Positions 1 to 5,878 of a stretch of DNA of 9,978 bases are shown here, piece after piece. Position 1 is the first letter of the stretch, and each line of letters begins with the position of its first letter. Position numbers and translations under genes: made by a program. Below the pieces are notes generated by a model. The model was not told the DNA's origin. It did no database searches and was given only the letters and a program-made list of their open reading frames with translations. This DNA comes from Anaerotignum sp. (GTDB taxonomy: Bacteria > Bacillota > Clostridia > Lachnospirales > Anaerotignaceae), in the NCBI GenBank assembly GCA_017442465.1, contig JAFRZQ010000223.1, positions 1-9,978 on the forward strand, read 5' to 3'.

Positions 1-310
1 GCAGTACAGAGGCGGTAAGGGTCTCAAAATTCACCAGCTGACAGAAAAAACCGGCGAACTGACCGGCGTTCTGATGATCGGTGAAAAAGATGAGCTGATG
101 CTTATTACTTCCGAAGGCGTCATCATTCGTCTGCGTGCAAAGGATATTTCCAGCTACGGCCGTGTTTCTCAGGGGGTCAAACTGATGAATCTGGATGAAG
201 GCGTTTCCGTTGTAGGTATTGCGAAGATTTCCGAAGAAGATATTGAAGAATCCACAGAAGAAATGGAAGAAACAGTGGAAACTGTGGATGAAACAGAAGT
301 AAACGAATAA
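1..310 (+). CDS. gyrA: DNA gyrase subunit A, C-terminal fragment
   Basis: This is the 3' end of the gene for the GyrA subunit of DNA gyrase, the ATP-dependent type II topoisomerase that introduces negative supercoils. The reading frame is open from base 2 and ends at TAA 308-310; the 5' part lies outside the window. The visible 102 residues are the last part of the C-terminal DNA-wrapping beta-pinwheel. A YRGGKG motif at the start resembles the GyrA-box repeats of the pinwheel blades and is followed by blade-like strands (LMLITSEGVIIRL, SYGRVSQGVKLM, VSVVGIAKI). The protein ends in a strongly acidic tail of about 26 residues rich in Glu, starting near base 232. Acidic GyrA tails are known in other bacteria to modulate wrapping; that role here is inferred. 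A terminator follows 24 bases after the stop. ParC is the alternative, but the RGGKG blade and acidic tail favour GyrA. Confidence 0.93.
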   Translation, partial: QYRGGKGLKIHQLTEKTGELTGVLMIGEKDELMLITSEGVIIRLRAKDISSYGRVSQGVKLMNLDEGVSVVGIAKISEEDIEESTEEMEETVETVDETEVNE

Positions 311-334
311 AAAATGTAGATAAACTGATTTTTC

Positions 335-363
335 CCCTCTGGTATTCCAGAGGGTTTTTTTCT
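335..363 (+). terminator. Rho-independent terminator of gyrA
   Basis: A perfect 8-bp stem (CCCTCTGG 335-342 with CCAGAGGG 347-354) with a TATT loop is followed by a run of eight or more T. It ends the gyrA transcript. The T run lies where the -35 of the next gene's promoter would be. Confidence 0.93.
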
Positions 364-383
364 TATAAAGAATGTGCTAAAAT
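355..383 (+). promoter_or_regulatory. Probable extended -10 promoter of the K+ channel gene
   Basis: An extended -10 box TGC-TAAAAT is at 375-383. The -35 position 17 bp upstream falls in the terminator T run (355-360) and matches TTGACA poorly, so the promoter would depend on the extended -10. The same TGTGCTAAAAT string occurs before argS. Confidence 0.55.
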
Positions 384-416
384 AAAAGCAGCTTTGGAAG
401 GAAAGGAGGAAACCGT

Positions 417-1133
417 ATGCGTCGGCGGATTTATGATATGATCGAAAAAGCGGAAGTGAATGACAGGCTCAGTGCGTGGTATGACCGCTTTATGATCGTC
501 TGTATTTTTCTGAGCCTGGTTCCCCTTTGTTTCAAGGAAACGAATGCAATGCTGAAGGTTTTGGATTATGCCACAGTGACTGTTTTTATCCTGGATTATG
601 GTCTGCGCTGGTGGACAGCGGATTTTAAGCTGAGAGAAGGGAAAAATTCCTTTGTGAAATATCCTCTGACGCCCTTTGCCATTATCGACCTGGTCACCAT
701 TCTTTCCTCTTTGACACCGCTGAATTCCGGTTTCCGCGTATTCCGTGTCATCCGTCTGCAGAAAAGCCTGCGGGCATTGAAACTTCTGCGCTATTCCAAG
801 GGATTTCATCTGATGGTGCGGGTGTTCCGTAAGGAAAAGGAAGATCTGCTGACGGTATTTTATCTGGTATTGGGCTATGTATTCCTTTCTGCTTTGGTCA
901 TTTATCAGGTGGAGCCCCATACCTTTGAAAATTTCTTTGATGCTATCTACTGGTCTACCATTACCCTGACTACAGTGGGCTATGGGGATTATGTCCCTGT
1001 GACCATGGCAGGCAAATTTGTAGCAGTGCTTTCTTCCCTGATCGGGATCATCGTATTTGCCCTGCCTACAGGTATCATCACAGCCGGTTATCTGGCAGAA
1101 CTGGACCCTTCCCGTAAAAAGAGAAAAGATTGA
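417..1133 (+). CDS. Voltage-gated potassium channel, Kv-type, minimal six-helix form
   Basis: A 238-residue membrane protein with the layout of one Kv subunit, which would work as a homotetramer passing K+ across the cytoplasmic membrane. Hydrophobic segments S1 (about 24-38), S2 (47-65) and S3 (84-100) are followed by an S4 sensor with positive residues at every third position: R107, R110, R113, K116, R119, K122, R125. S5 is about 142-164, the pore helix 172-184, the selectivity filter TVGYGD 186-191 and S6 197-222. The C-terminal tail is only about 12 residues, so there is no RCK/TrkA-N or cyclic-nucleotide domain. The start ATG 417 has a strong AGGAGG site at 404-410. The gene is a single transcription unit between two terminators. 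Related families (KvAP-like, KvLQT-like) support K+ selectivity; gating properties and physiological role are inferred. Confidence 0.93.
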   Translation: MRRRIYDMIEKAEVNDRLSAWYDRFMIVCIFLSLVPLCFKETNAMLKVLDYATVTVFILDYGLRWWTADFKLREGKNSFVKYPLTPFAIIDLVTILSSLTPLNSGFRVFRVIRLQKSLRALKLLRYSKGFHLMVRVFRKEKEDLLTVFYLVLGYVFLSALVIYQVEPHTFENFFDAIYWSTITLTTVGYGDYVPVTMAGKFVAVLSSLIGIIVFALPTGIITAGYLAELDPSRKKRKD

Positions 1134-1138
1134 ATATA

Positions 1139-1174
1139 GAAGTCTTGTCTGTATCGACAGACAGGGCTTCTTTT
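1139..1174 (+). terminator. Rho-independent terminator of the K+ channel gene
   Basis: A 14-bp RNA stem (1139-1152 with 1157-1170, including two G-U pairs) has an ATCG loop and a TTTT tail. The stop codon is only 5 bases upstream. Confidence 0.85.
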
Positions 1175-1182
1175 GCTAAACT
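1154..1182 (+). promoter_or_regulatory. Probable promoter of the zinc-ribbon/TPM operon, inside the preceding terminator
   Basis: The -35 box TCGACA (1154-1159) is separated by exactly 17 bp from the extended -10 TGC-TAAACT (1174-1182, hexamer 1177-1182). The -35 lies in the loop and 3' arm of the upstream terminator hairpin. The start codon is 42 bp downstream of the -10. Confidence 0.65.
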
Positions 1183-1223
1183 GAAACCAGAAAATGTAAG
1201 GATCTGAAAGGATGTGAATATAG

Positions 1224-2351
1224 ATGGAAAATACAGCATTGACTTATCTTTGCCCCGATTGTCTTGCTTATCTGCGTTATGAAGGTAAGGAAGGAAAATG
1301 GGTCTGTGATTACTGCGACGGACGCTTCACCAGAGAAGAACTGGAACAGCGGGGTGCCGGCACGAAGCAGGATGATTATGAAGTGAAGCCTGCAGAAGAA
1401 GCGGCAGAGCCTGCGGTGGATGTTTCCTATCATTATGAGGAAAATGTGGAACTGTCCGAAGAGGATCTGAGCCATATGAAAGCCTATATCTGCCCTTCCT
1501 GCGGTGCAGAGATCGTGACCGATGATGTGACAGCAGCCACCTTCTGTGTGTTCTGCGAAAATCCCACTATCCTGCCCAGCAAACTGGAGGGGGAATACCG
1601 CCCTTCTGCCATCCTTCCCTTTGAAACCAATAAGGAGGATGCGAAAAAAGCCTTTCTGAATTTGTGCAAGGGCAAAAAACTGCTTCCCAAAGGCTATACT
1701 TCCGAACAGAGACTGGAAAAGATCACCGGTGTCTATGTCCCTTTCTGGCTTTTCGACTGCAAGGCGGATTTTGATTACCATGCCACAGGGGAAAACATCA
1801 GCACATGGACGGATACTCGTTTTATGTATACCAAAACAGACCTGTACCATATTCACAGAGCAGGACAGATGGAATTTGAAAATATCCCCCTGGATGCTTC
1901 TGAAAAAATGCGGGATGATCTGATGGATGCCCTGGAGCCTTTCCATCTGGAGAAAAAACAGCCTTTTGATATGAGCTATCTCAGCGGTTTTCTGGCAGAA
2001 AAATATACATATGAACCCAAGGATCTCTATGACCGCATGACCAGCCGTATCACTCCCGGCGTGGAAAACAAAGCTGGTGAAGCCCGCGGCGGATATCAGC
2101 GGGTATATGGTGTGAAATGCCACACGGATTTTTCTTCTGACAAACAGGCTTATATGCTGCTTCCTGTGTGGATGCTCATCAGCAGATATAACGGCAAGGA
2201 GTATCTTTTTGCCATGAACGGACAGACCGGTAAGATCGTTGGGGAACTGCCCGTCAGCAGCGGCCAGACAGCGAAATGGTTCGGTATCACCTTTATTATC
2301 ACATTCCTTATTGCAATGGTCATCGTATTTCTGGTAGGGGGTGTGTTCTGA
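1224..2351 (+). CDS. Membrane-anchored protein with two N-terminal zinc ribbons (TFIIB-type zinc-ribbon family)
   Basis: A 375-residue protein of unknown function. Two four-cysteine zinc ribbons are clear: C10-C13/C28-C31, and C90-C93/C108-C111. Between them is an acidic, alanine-rich linker (about 50-85). Residues 120-350 form a soluble mixed domain with several Trp/Phe/Tyr-rich strands (VYVPFWLFD 170-178, LLPVWMLISRYNG 312-324) and a YLFAMNGQTGKIVGELPVS segment, as seen in clostridial proteins often labelled TFIIB-type zinc-ribbon or, misleadingly, PriA-like. A single membrane helix lies at 352-372, so the bulk is probably cytoplasmic with a C-terminal anchor. ATG 1224 follows GAAAGGATG at a usable distance. 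The stop overlaps the next start (TGATG), so the two proteins are probably made together. No helicase or general transcription factor signature is present. Confidence 0.85.
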   Translation: MENTALTYLCPDCLAYLRYEGKEGKWVCDYCDGRFTREELEQRGAGTKQDDYEVKPAEEAAEPAVDVSYHYEENVELSEEDLSHMKAYICPSCGAEIVTDDVTAATFCVFCENPTILPSKLEGEYRPSAILPFETNKEDAKKAFLNLCKGKKLLPKGYTSEQRLEKITGVYVPFWLFDCKADFDYHATGENISTWTDTRFMYTKTDLYHIHRAGQMEFENIPLDASEKMRDDLMDALEPFHLEKKQPFDMSYLSGFLAEKYTYEPKDLYDRMTSRITPGVENKAGEARGGYQRVYGVKCHTDFSSDKQAYMLLPVWMLISRYNGKEYLFAMNGQTGKIVGELPVSSGQTAKWFGITFIITFLIAMVIVFLVGGVF

Positions 2352-3229
2352 TGAAAAAGAAAATGTTGGTTATCTTTACAGCCCTTTGTCTGCTGTTTTC
2401 TGCAGTACCTGCCTTTGGGGAAGAAATGGCTGTGCAGCGTGTCTTTGACTATGCCGACCTGATCTCCGAAGACGATGAGCGGGAAATGCATCTCTGGATA
2501 CAGGATATGCAGGAAAACTGGGACATGGACCTGGCCTTTCTGACCACTTATGATACGGAAGGAAAATCTGTGCAGCAGTATGGTGCAGATTTTTATGTGG
2601 AGCATGACCTTGGTCTGGGAGAAAATTACGATGGTGTGATCTTTGTGCTGGATATGGGCACAAGAGAAGGACAGATCATCACCTGCGGCAAGGCCATTGA
2701 TATCTATACGGATTATTATATCGACGTGATGTGGGAAAATATGGTGGGTTATCTTTCCGACGGAGACTATTACTGGGCTTTCTTTACCCTGTATACGGAT
2801 CTGCACCAGTATGCGGCGGAATATGAGCAGTATCTCGAAAATCCGGAGGGATATGTTTCCGAATATCAGCAGTCGGATGCCTACCAGCAGGAAAAATTTT
2901 CTCAGAAAATTGGCAGGATATTGATGTTTACCGCCATTGCGGCAGTGTTTGCCCTTGTGGTGGCAGCAGTTGTGGTGGGCAACATGCGAAAAGCCTGCAA
3001 AAATGTGAAACCTTATACTGACGGCAGAGCCTATCTGAAGGAAAATGGCGTGCGTTATAGTGTAAATCGGGATACCTTTGCCAATACCCATACGGCGGTC
3101 ATCCCGATCCCCAGAAAAGATGACGATCACCATAGCGGTGGTTTCAGCGGCGGCAGCTGGGGCGGCGGTTCTTCCACTTTCCGCGGAGGCGGCGGACGCA
3201 GCTTTGGCGGAGGCGGCGGAAAGTTTTAA
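2351..3229 (+). CDS. TPM-domain membrane protein with glycine-rich C-terminal tail (YgcG/TPM family)
   Basis: A 292-residue exported protein. A signal peptide spans residues 1-23 (MKKK, hydrophobic core, AFG before EE). The TPM-type domain follows at about 28-165, with the typical opening VFDYADLISEDDEREM and the strand NYDGVIFVLDMGTREGQI. A membrane helix is at 189-210. A cytoplasmic or flexible segment ends in a Gly/Ser repeat tail (262-292) finishing RSFGGGGGKF. TPM domains elsewhere have been linked to phosphatase activity and to photosystem or membrane protein maintenance; the role here is unknown. ATG 2351 is chosen because it overlaps the upstream stop, has the GGTAGGGGG site at 2333-2341 and begins a proper signal peptide. 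A longer frame opening at 2276 would bury the signal peptide. It is translationally coupled to the zinc-ribbon gene. Confidence 0.88.
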   Translation: MKKKMLVIFTALCLLFSAVPAFGEEMAVQRVFDYADLISEDDEREMHLWIQDMQENWDMDLAFLTTYDTEGKSVQQYGADFYVEHDLGLGENYDGVIFVLDMGTREGQIITCGKAIDIYTDYYIDVMWENMVGYLSDGDYYWAFFTLYTDLHQYAAEYEQYLENPEGYVSEYQQSDAYQQEKFSQKIGRILMFTAIAAVFALVVAAVVVGNMRKACKNVKPYTDGRAYLKENGVRYSVNRDTFANTHTAVIPIPRKDDDHHSGGFSGGSWGGGSSTFRGGGGRSFGGGGGKF

Positions 3230-3239
3230 GTTCAAACAA

Positions 3240-3268
3240 TTGACGAAAAGTGGGAGGAATGCTACAAT
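3240..3268 (+). promoter_or_regulatory. Near-consensus sigma-A promoter of the small membrane protein gene
   Basis: TTGACG (3240-3245), a 17-bp spacer and TACAAT (3263-3268) preceded by TGC (3260-3262) make the best-matched promoter in the window. It lies 10 bp after the TPM gene stop. No terminator separates the two genes, so read-through from the operon is also possible. Confidence 0.8.
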
Positions 3269-3313
3269 ATAGCACAGGGCGAAAAATTAGTGAAAAATTG
3301 AGGTGTGAAAGAT

Positions 3314-3655
3314 ATGCATTTATTTCCCGCATATGGTGTTTTTGAAGTGATCCTGTCTTATGGGCAGATGATCTCTCTGTTTTTGGTCCTGATGATCTTT
3401 GAAGGGGTCATTGCAGCCAAAACAGAATCCAATTGGCCTGGCCTGGTCTTTATGTTTCTGATCGTGCTGCTGGGTGTCGGTATGGGTTATGCCTACCAGG
3501 ATTTTTCTTTCTTCTTATACATGATGATCCCTGTAGTGATGTGTCTGTGTGCATTCATTTTTTCCAAGAGAAGCCGCAGAAAAAACATCGAACGCGGTGC
3601 AAGATATAACGAAGAAGGCGTCATCGAAAATGAGGATATTTTTGATGAAAACTGA
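3314..3655 (+). CDS. Small three-helix membrane protein of unknown function
   Basis: A 113-residue protein that I do not recognise. Three hydrophobic segments are visible at about 12-34, 42-61 and 65-84. A basic stretch follows (KRSRRKNIERGAR, 85-97), and then a short acidic end (EEGVIENEDIFDEN). By the positive-inside rule the tail should be cytoplasmic. ATG 3314 is preferred over an in-frame GTG at 3305 because GAGGTG (3300-3305) sits 8 bases before the ATG but directly abuts the GTG. The gene has its own strong promoter and terminator. It lies directly after the zinc-ribbon/TPM pair, so a functional link is possible, but only by position. Confidence 0.75.
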   Translation: MHLFPAYGVFEVILSYGQMISLFLVLMIFEGVIAAKTESNWPGLVFMFLIVLLGVGMGYAYQDFSFFLYMMIPVVMCLCAFIFSKRSRRKNIERGARYNEEGVIENEDIFDEN

Positions 3656-3670
3656 AACAGAATGAAGAAA

Positions 3671-3700
3671 CCTCCGGATCTGATGATCCGGGGGTTTTTT
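3671..3700 (+). terminator. Rho-independent terminator after the small membrane protein gene
   Basis: A 10-bp stem (3671-3680 with 3685-3694, one G-U pair), a TGAT loop and a six-T run. It closes the transcription units beginning upstream. Confidence 0.92.
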
Positions 3701-3701
3701 G

Positions 3702-3730
3702 TTTCTATTTTCCACCTTTTGTGCTATACT
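3702..3730 (+). promoter_or_regulatory. Probable extended -10 promoter of the CapA-family gene
   Basis: The extended -10 TGC-TATACT is at 3722-3730. The -35 position 17 bp upstream (TTTCTA, 3702-3707) is weak and lies just after the preceding terminator. Confidence 0.6.
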
Positions 3731-3772
3731 TTCCTGTAAAGACAGTTGTTTTTGAAAAAGGAGGGGAAGAAG

Positions 3773-4954
3773 ATGAAGAAATTGCTGATACCGCTGTTTC
3801 TGGCAGTTTTTCTGGCAGGCTGCGGAACGGGAACCGGGTTTACTGTTTCTGCAGGAAAGGCAGAACCTATGGTTAAGACTGTGAAAATGGCAGTTGTCGG
3901 GGATATTATGGTCCACGATTATCAGTATAATGAAGCCTATGACCCGGCGACCGGGGAATACGATTTTATGCATAATTTTCAGGATGCAAAGAAATATTTT
4001 GCAGGAAATGACCTGGTTATCGGCAATCTGGAACTGACCTTCGGCGGCCCTGACCGGCCCTATGCTTCCTTCCCCTGTTTCAATACGCCGGACAGTTTTC
4101 TGGATGCGGTGAAGGATGCCGGATTTAACCTGCTGACCACAGCCAATAATCATAGCATGGATACAGGGAAAAATGGTGTCATCCGCACTTTGGACAAGCT
4201 GGACGAATATGGCATCGAGCATTTTGGCACCTATCGCAGTCAGGAGGAGCGGGATACGATTTTTTACAAAAACGTCAACGGCATTCGGTTTGCTTTCCTT
4301 TCCTATACCTATGGCACCAACGGTCTTCCTGTACCCGATGCGTATCTGGTAAATCTCATTGATGAGGAACAGATGGTTTCTGATATTCAGGAAGCCAGAA
4401 AACAGGCAGATGTGGTCGTTGTGATGCCCCATATGGGCAATGAATATGAATCTTACCCCAGAGATATTTTTGTAAACTGGGCAGACCTGATGTTTGAAGC
4501 AGGGGCGGATATCGTCCTCGCCAGCCATCCCCATGTGCTGCAGCGGATGGAATATCGCAAACTGGACCATGGCAATGGGGAGCATGATGGGTTTATCATA
4601 TATTCCCTGGGGAATTTTATCTCTTCTCAGACAACACCTCCCAGAAATGCTTCCATAATCCTGCATCTGACAGTGGAACAGGTGGGGAATGCTCCCGCCA
4701 ATGTGACAGAAGTTTCCTTTGTGCCTATCTGGACCCAGTTCCGCAATGCAGAAAATGAAAATCATTTTGTAGTACGCTCGGTAACGGAAAGACTCAGTCT
4801 TTCTCAGGAAGAAAAGGATCGTCAGATCCGCAGAAAAGACCAGATACGACTGGAAGAGATCCATCATGAAACGGCTTCCTTCCTTCTGGGCAGAGAAATT
4901 CCTCTCTCTGAAATGCAGGAAGAATACATTTTTCCGAAGGAGATACAGAAATAG
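3773..4954 (+). CDS. CapA-family lipoprotein (PGA_cap metallophosphatase-like fold)
   Basis: A 393-residue protein of the CapA family, related to the poly-gamma-glutamate capsule protein CapA and sharing the calcineurin-like phosphoesterase fold. The N-terminus is a lipoprotein signal ending LAGC, with C17 as the likely lipid-modified residue, so it would sit on the outer face of the cytoplasmic membrane. Motifs appear in family order: GDIM 43-46, GNLE 84-87, ANNHSMD 124-130, PHMGNEY 219-225, SHPH 251-254 and SLGNF 278-282. These carry the Asp, Asn and His residues expected to hold metals. The charged C-terminal part (340-393) looks helical. ATG 3773 is preferred over an upstream in-frame TTG (3746) because AAGGAGGGG (3758-3766) is properly placed. 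No capB, capC or capD is nearby, so a capsule role is uncertain; it may hydrolyse another cell-surface substrate. The stop is TAG. Confidence 0.9.
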   Translation: MKKLLIPLFLAVFLAGCGTGTGFTVSAGKAEPMVKTVKMAVVGDIMVHDYQYNEAYDPATGEYDFMHNFQDAKKYFAGNDLVIGNLELTFGGPDRPYASFPCFNTPDSFLDAVKDAGFNLLTTANNHSMDTGKNGVIRTLDKLDEYGIEHFGTYRSQEERDTIFYKNVNGIRFAFLSYTYGTNGLPVPDAYLVNLIDEEQMVSDIQEARKQADVVVVMPHMGNEYESYPRDIFVNWADLMFEAGADIVLASHPHVLQRMEYRKLDHGNGEHDGFIIYSLGNFISSQTTPPRNASIILHLTVEQVGNAPANVTEVSFVPIWTQFRNAENENHFVVRSVTERLSLSQEEKDRQIRRKDQIRLEEIHHETASFLLGREIPLSEMQEEYIFPKEIQK

Positions 4955-4957
4955 CTA

Positions 4958-4986
4958 TTGTCTTACAAGAAAAGACATGATATGAT
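4958..4986 (+). promoter_or_regulatory. Sigma-A promoter of the GntR gene with internal palindrome
   Basis: TTGTCT (4958-4963), a 17-bp spacer and TATGAT (4981-4986) preceded by TGA. An inverted repeat TGTCTT (4959-4964), 7 bases, AAGACA (4972-4977) covers part of the -35 and the spacer. It is a good position for a repressor operator; autoregulation by the GntR protein is inferred. Confidence 0.68.
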
Positions 4987-5025
4987 ATTGTTCATAAAAA
5001 AATACAAAAGAAAAGAGGGCTTTTT

Positions 5026-5757
5026 ATGAATGAAAGAGAATACCTGGCGGAATATGCCGCCTATCTGACGCGGGATCTGGGGAAAAGCAATATCTCTCAG
5101 AATCTGTTTCAGCGGTTCAAGGAACTGATCACCAGCGGACAGCTGCCTGCGGGATATATGCTGCCCAATGAAAATGTTGTCAGCGAAATTTTAGGAGTAG
5201 GCAGAAGCACCCTTAGAGAGGCCTATACCGCTCTGGCGGTTTTTGGTTTTATCCGCCGTTCCAAGGCAGGTACATATATCAATGAGATCGACAATATCGT
5301 AAATATTGCTCCATTCAGCATCACTGTGGAAAGTTCTGATCTGAGCGATCTGTTGGAGTTTCGCTATATGCTGGAGGGGGAAACGGCATCCTATGCGGCA
5401 AAGCGTGCCACGCCGGAGGATATTGCCCAGCTGGAATATTATTATGAAAAAATGAAGGAACACCGCCATGATGTGAATCAGTTTGTGGATTATGATGCCA
5501 TGTTTCATATGCAGGTGGCCAATGCCACCCACAACAAGCTTCTGATCAGCACCATGAAGGCATCCAAGGACAGTTTTGAAAACGGCATTCGTCTTGCCAT
5601 GAGGGAATCCCTGATCCAGAATCCCCGTGTTATCGATGTGACCATTGAGCTGCACGGAAAAATCATTGAATGTATCAAAAATGGTGATTTCCAGAATGCG
5701 TATACGGCGATGCGGGAGCACATCAGTTATGTAAATCTGACAGTGAAATATGGATAA
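5026..5757 (+). CDS. GntR-family transcriptional regulator, FadR (FCD) subfamily
   Basis: A 243-residue DNA-binding regulator. Residues 23-88 form the GntR winged helix-turn-helix (ISSGQLPAG-like opening, LPNENVVSEILGVGRSTLREA recognition region, FGFIRRSKAGTYI wing). Residues about 105-236 form an all-helical FCD effector domain. The usual FCD metal-binding set is present: D157-x3-H161, H210 and H232, so a metal-assisted small acid or sugar-acid ligand is likely. About 22 residues precede the HTH, longer than usual. ATG 5026 follows AAAGAGGG at good spacing. No catabolic or transport genes adjoin it: a CapA-type gene lies upstream and argS, with its own promoter, downstream. Its targets therefore cannot be read from context. 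The promoter palindrome suggests self-control. Family assignment is secure; ligand is unknown. Confidence 0.93.
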   Translation: MNEREYLAEYAAYLTRDLGKSNISQNLFQRFKELITSGQLPAGYMLPNENVVSEILGVGRSTLREAYTALAVFGFIRRSKAGTYINEIDNIVNIAPFSITVESSDLSDLLEFRYMLEGETASYAAKRATPEDIAQLEYYYEKMKEHRHDVNQFVDYDAMFHMQVANATHNKLLISTMKASKDSFENGIRLAMRESLIQNPRVIDVTIELHGKIIECIKNGDFQNAYTAMREHISYVNLTVKYG

Positions 5758-5768
5758 TACATCCAGGG

Positions 5769-5800
5769 CCTGAAGACATTTCTTCAGGTCTTTACTTTTC
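5769..5800 (+). terminator. Rho-independent terminator of the GntR gene
   Basis: A perfect 8-bp stem CCTGAAGA (5769-5776) with TCTTCAGG (5781-5788), a CATT loop, then a T-rich but interrupted tail. Confidence 0.85.
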
Positions 5801-5801
5801 C

Positions 5802-5830
5802 TTGTTTTTCAATGACTCCTGTGCTAAAAT
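5802..5830 (+). promoter_or_regulatory. Probable promoter of argS
   Basis: TTGTTT (5802-5807), 17 bp, and the extended -10 TGC-TAAAAT (5822-5830). No T-box leader or long leader is present: only 48 bp separate the -10 from the start codon. Confidence 0.65.
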
Positions 5831-5878
5831 AAATAGAGTATGTCCATTTTTCAGTTTGGAAATTTTTGGAGGTAAATT

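Noticed and set aside
363..920. A - strand open frame opposite the K+ channel gene
   Set aside because: It is a shadow. The + strand encodes S1-S6 and TVGYGD.
2276..2350. Earlier in-frame ATG for the TPM gene
   Set aside because: It would add 25 residues before a clear signal peptide and overlap the upstream gene by 76 bases. ATG 2351 has the ribosome binding site and the TGATG overlap.
1176..3235. Two long - strand open frames (1176-2123 and 2150-3235) opposite the zinc-ribbon and TPM genes
   Set aside because: They mirror the + strand codon pattern and have no convincing start signals or domains. The + strand genes are supported by motifs and coupling.
3305..3313. GTG start for the small membrane protein
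   Set aside because: The GAGG site directly abuts the GTG, which is too close, but is 8 bases from ATG 3314.
3746..3772. In-frame TTG start upstream of the CapA ATG
   Set aside because: The Shine-Dalgarno AAGGAGGGG lies downstream of the TTG and is correctly placed for ATG 3773. The lipoprotein signal starts there.
3515..4867. Long open frame on the - strand (450 codons) opposite the CapA gene
   Set aside because: The + strand shows full CapA family motifs, a lipobox and a good ribosome binding site. The - strand product is Cys/His/Ile-rich with no recognisable domain, typical of an antisense shadow.
5831..5878. Possible T-box riboswitch before argS
   Set aside because: The leader after the -10 is under 50 bases with no specifier stem or T-box sequence.
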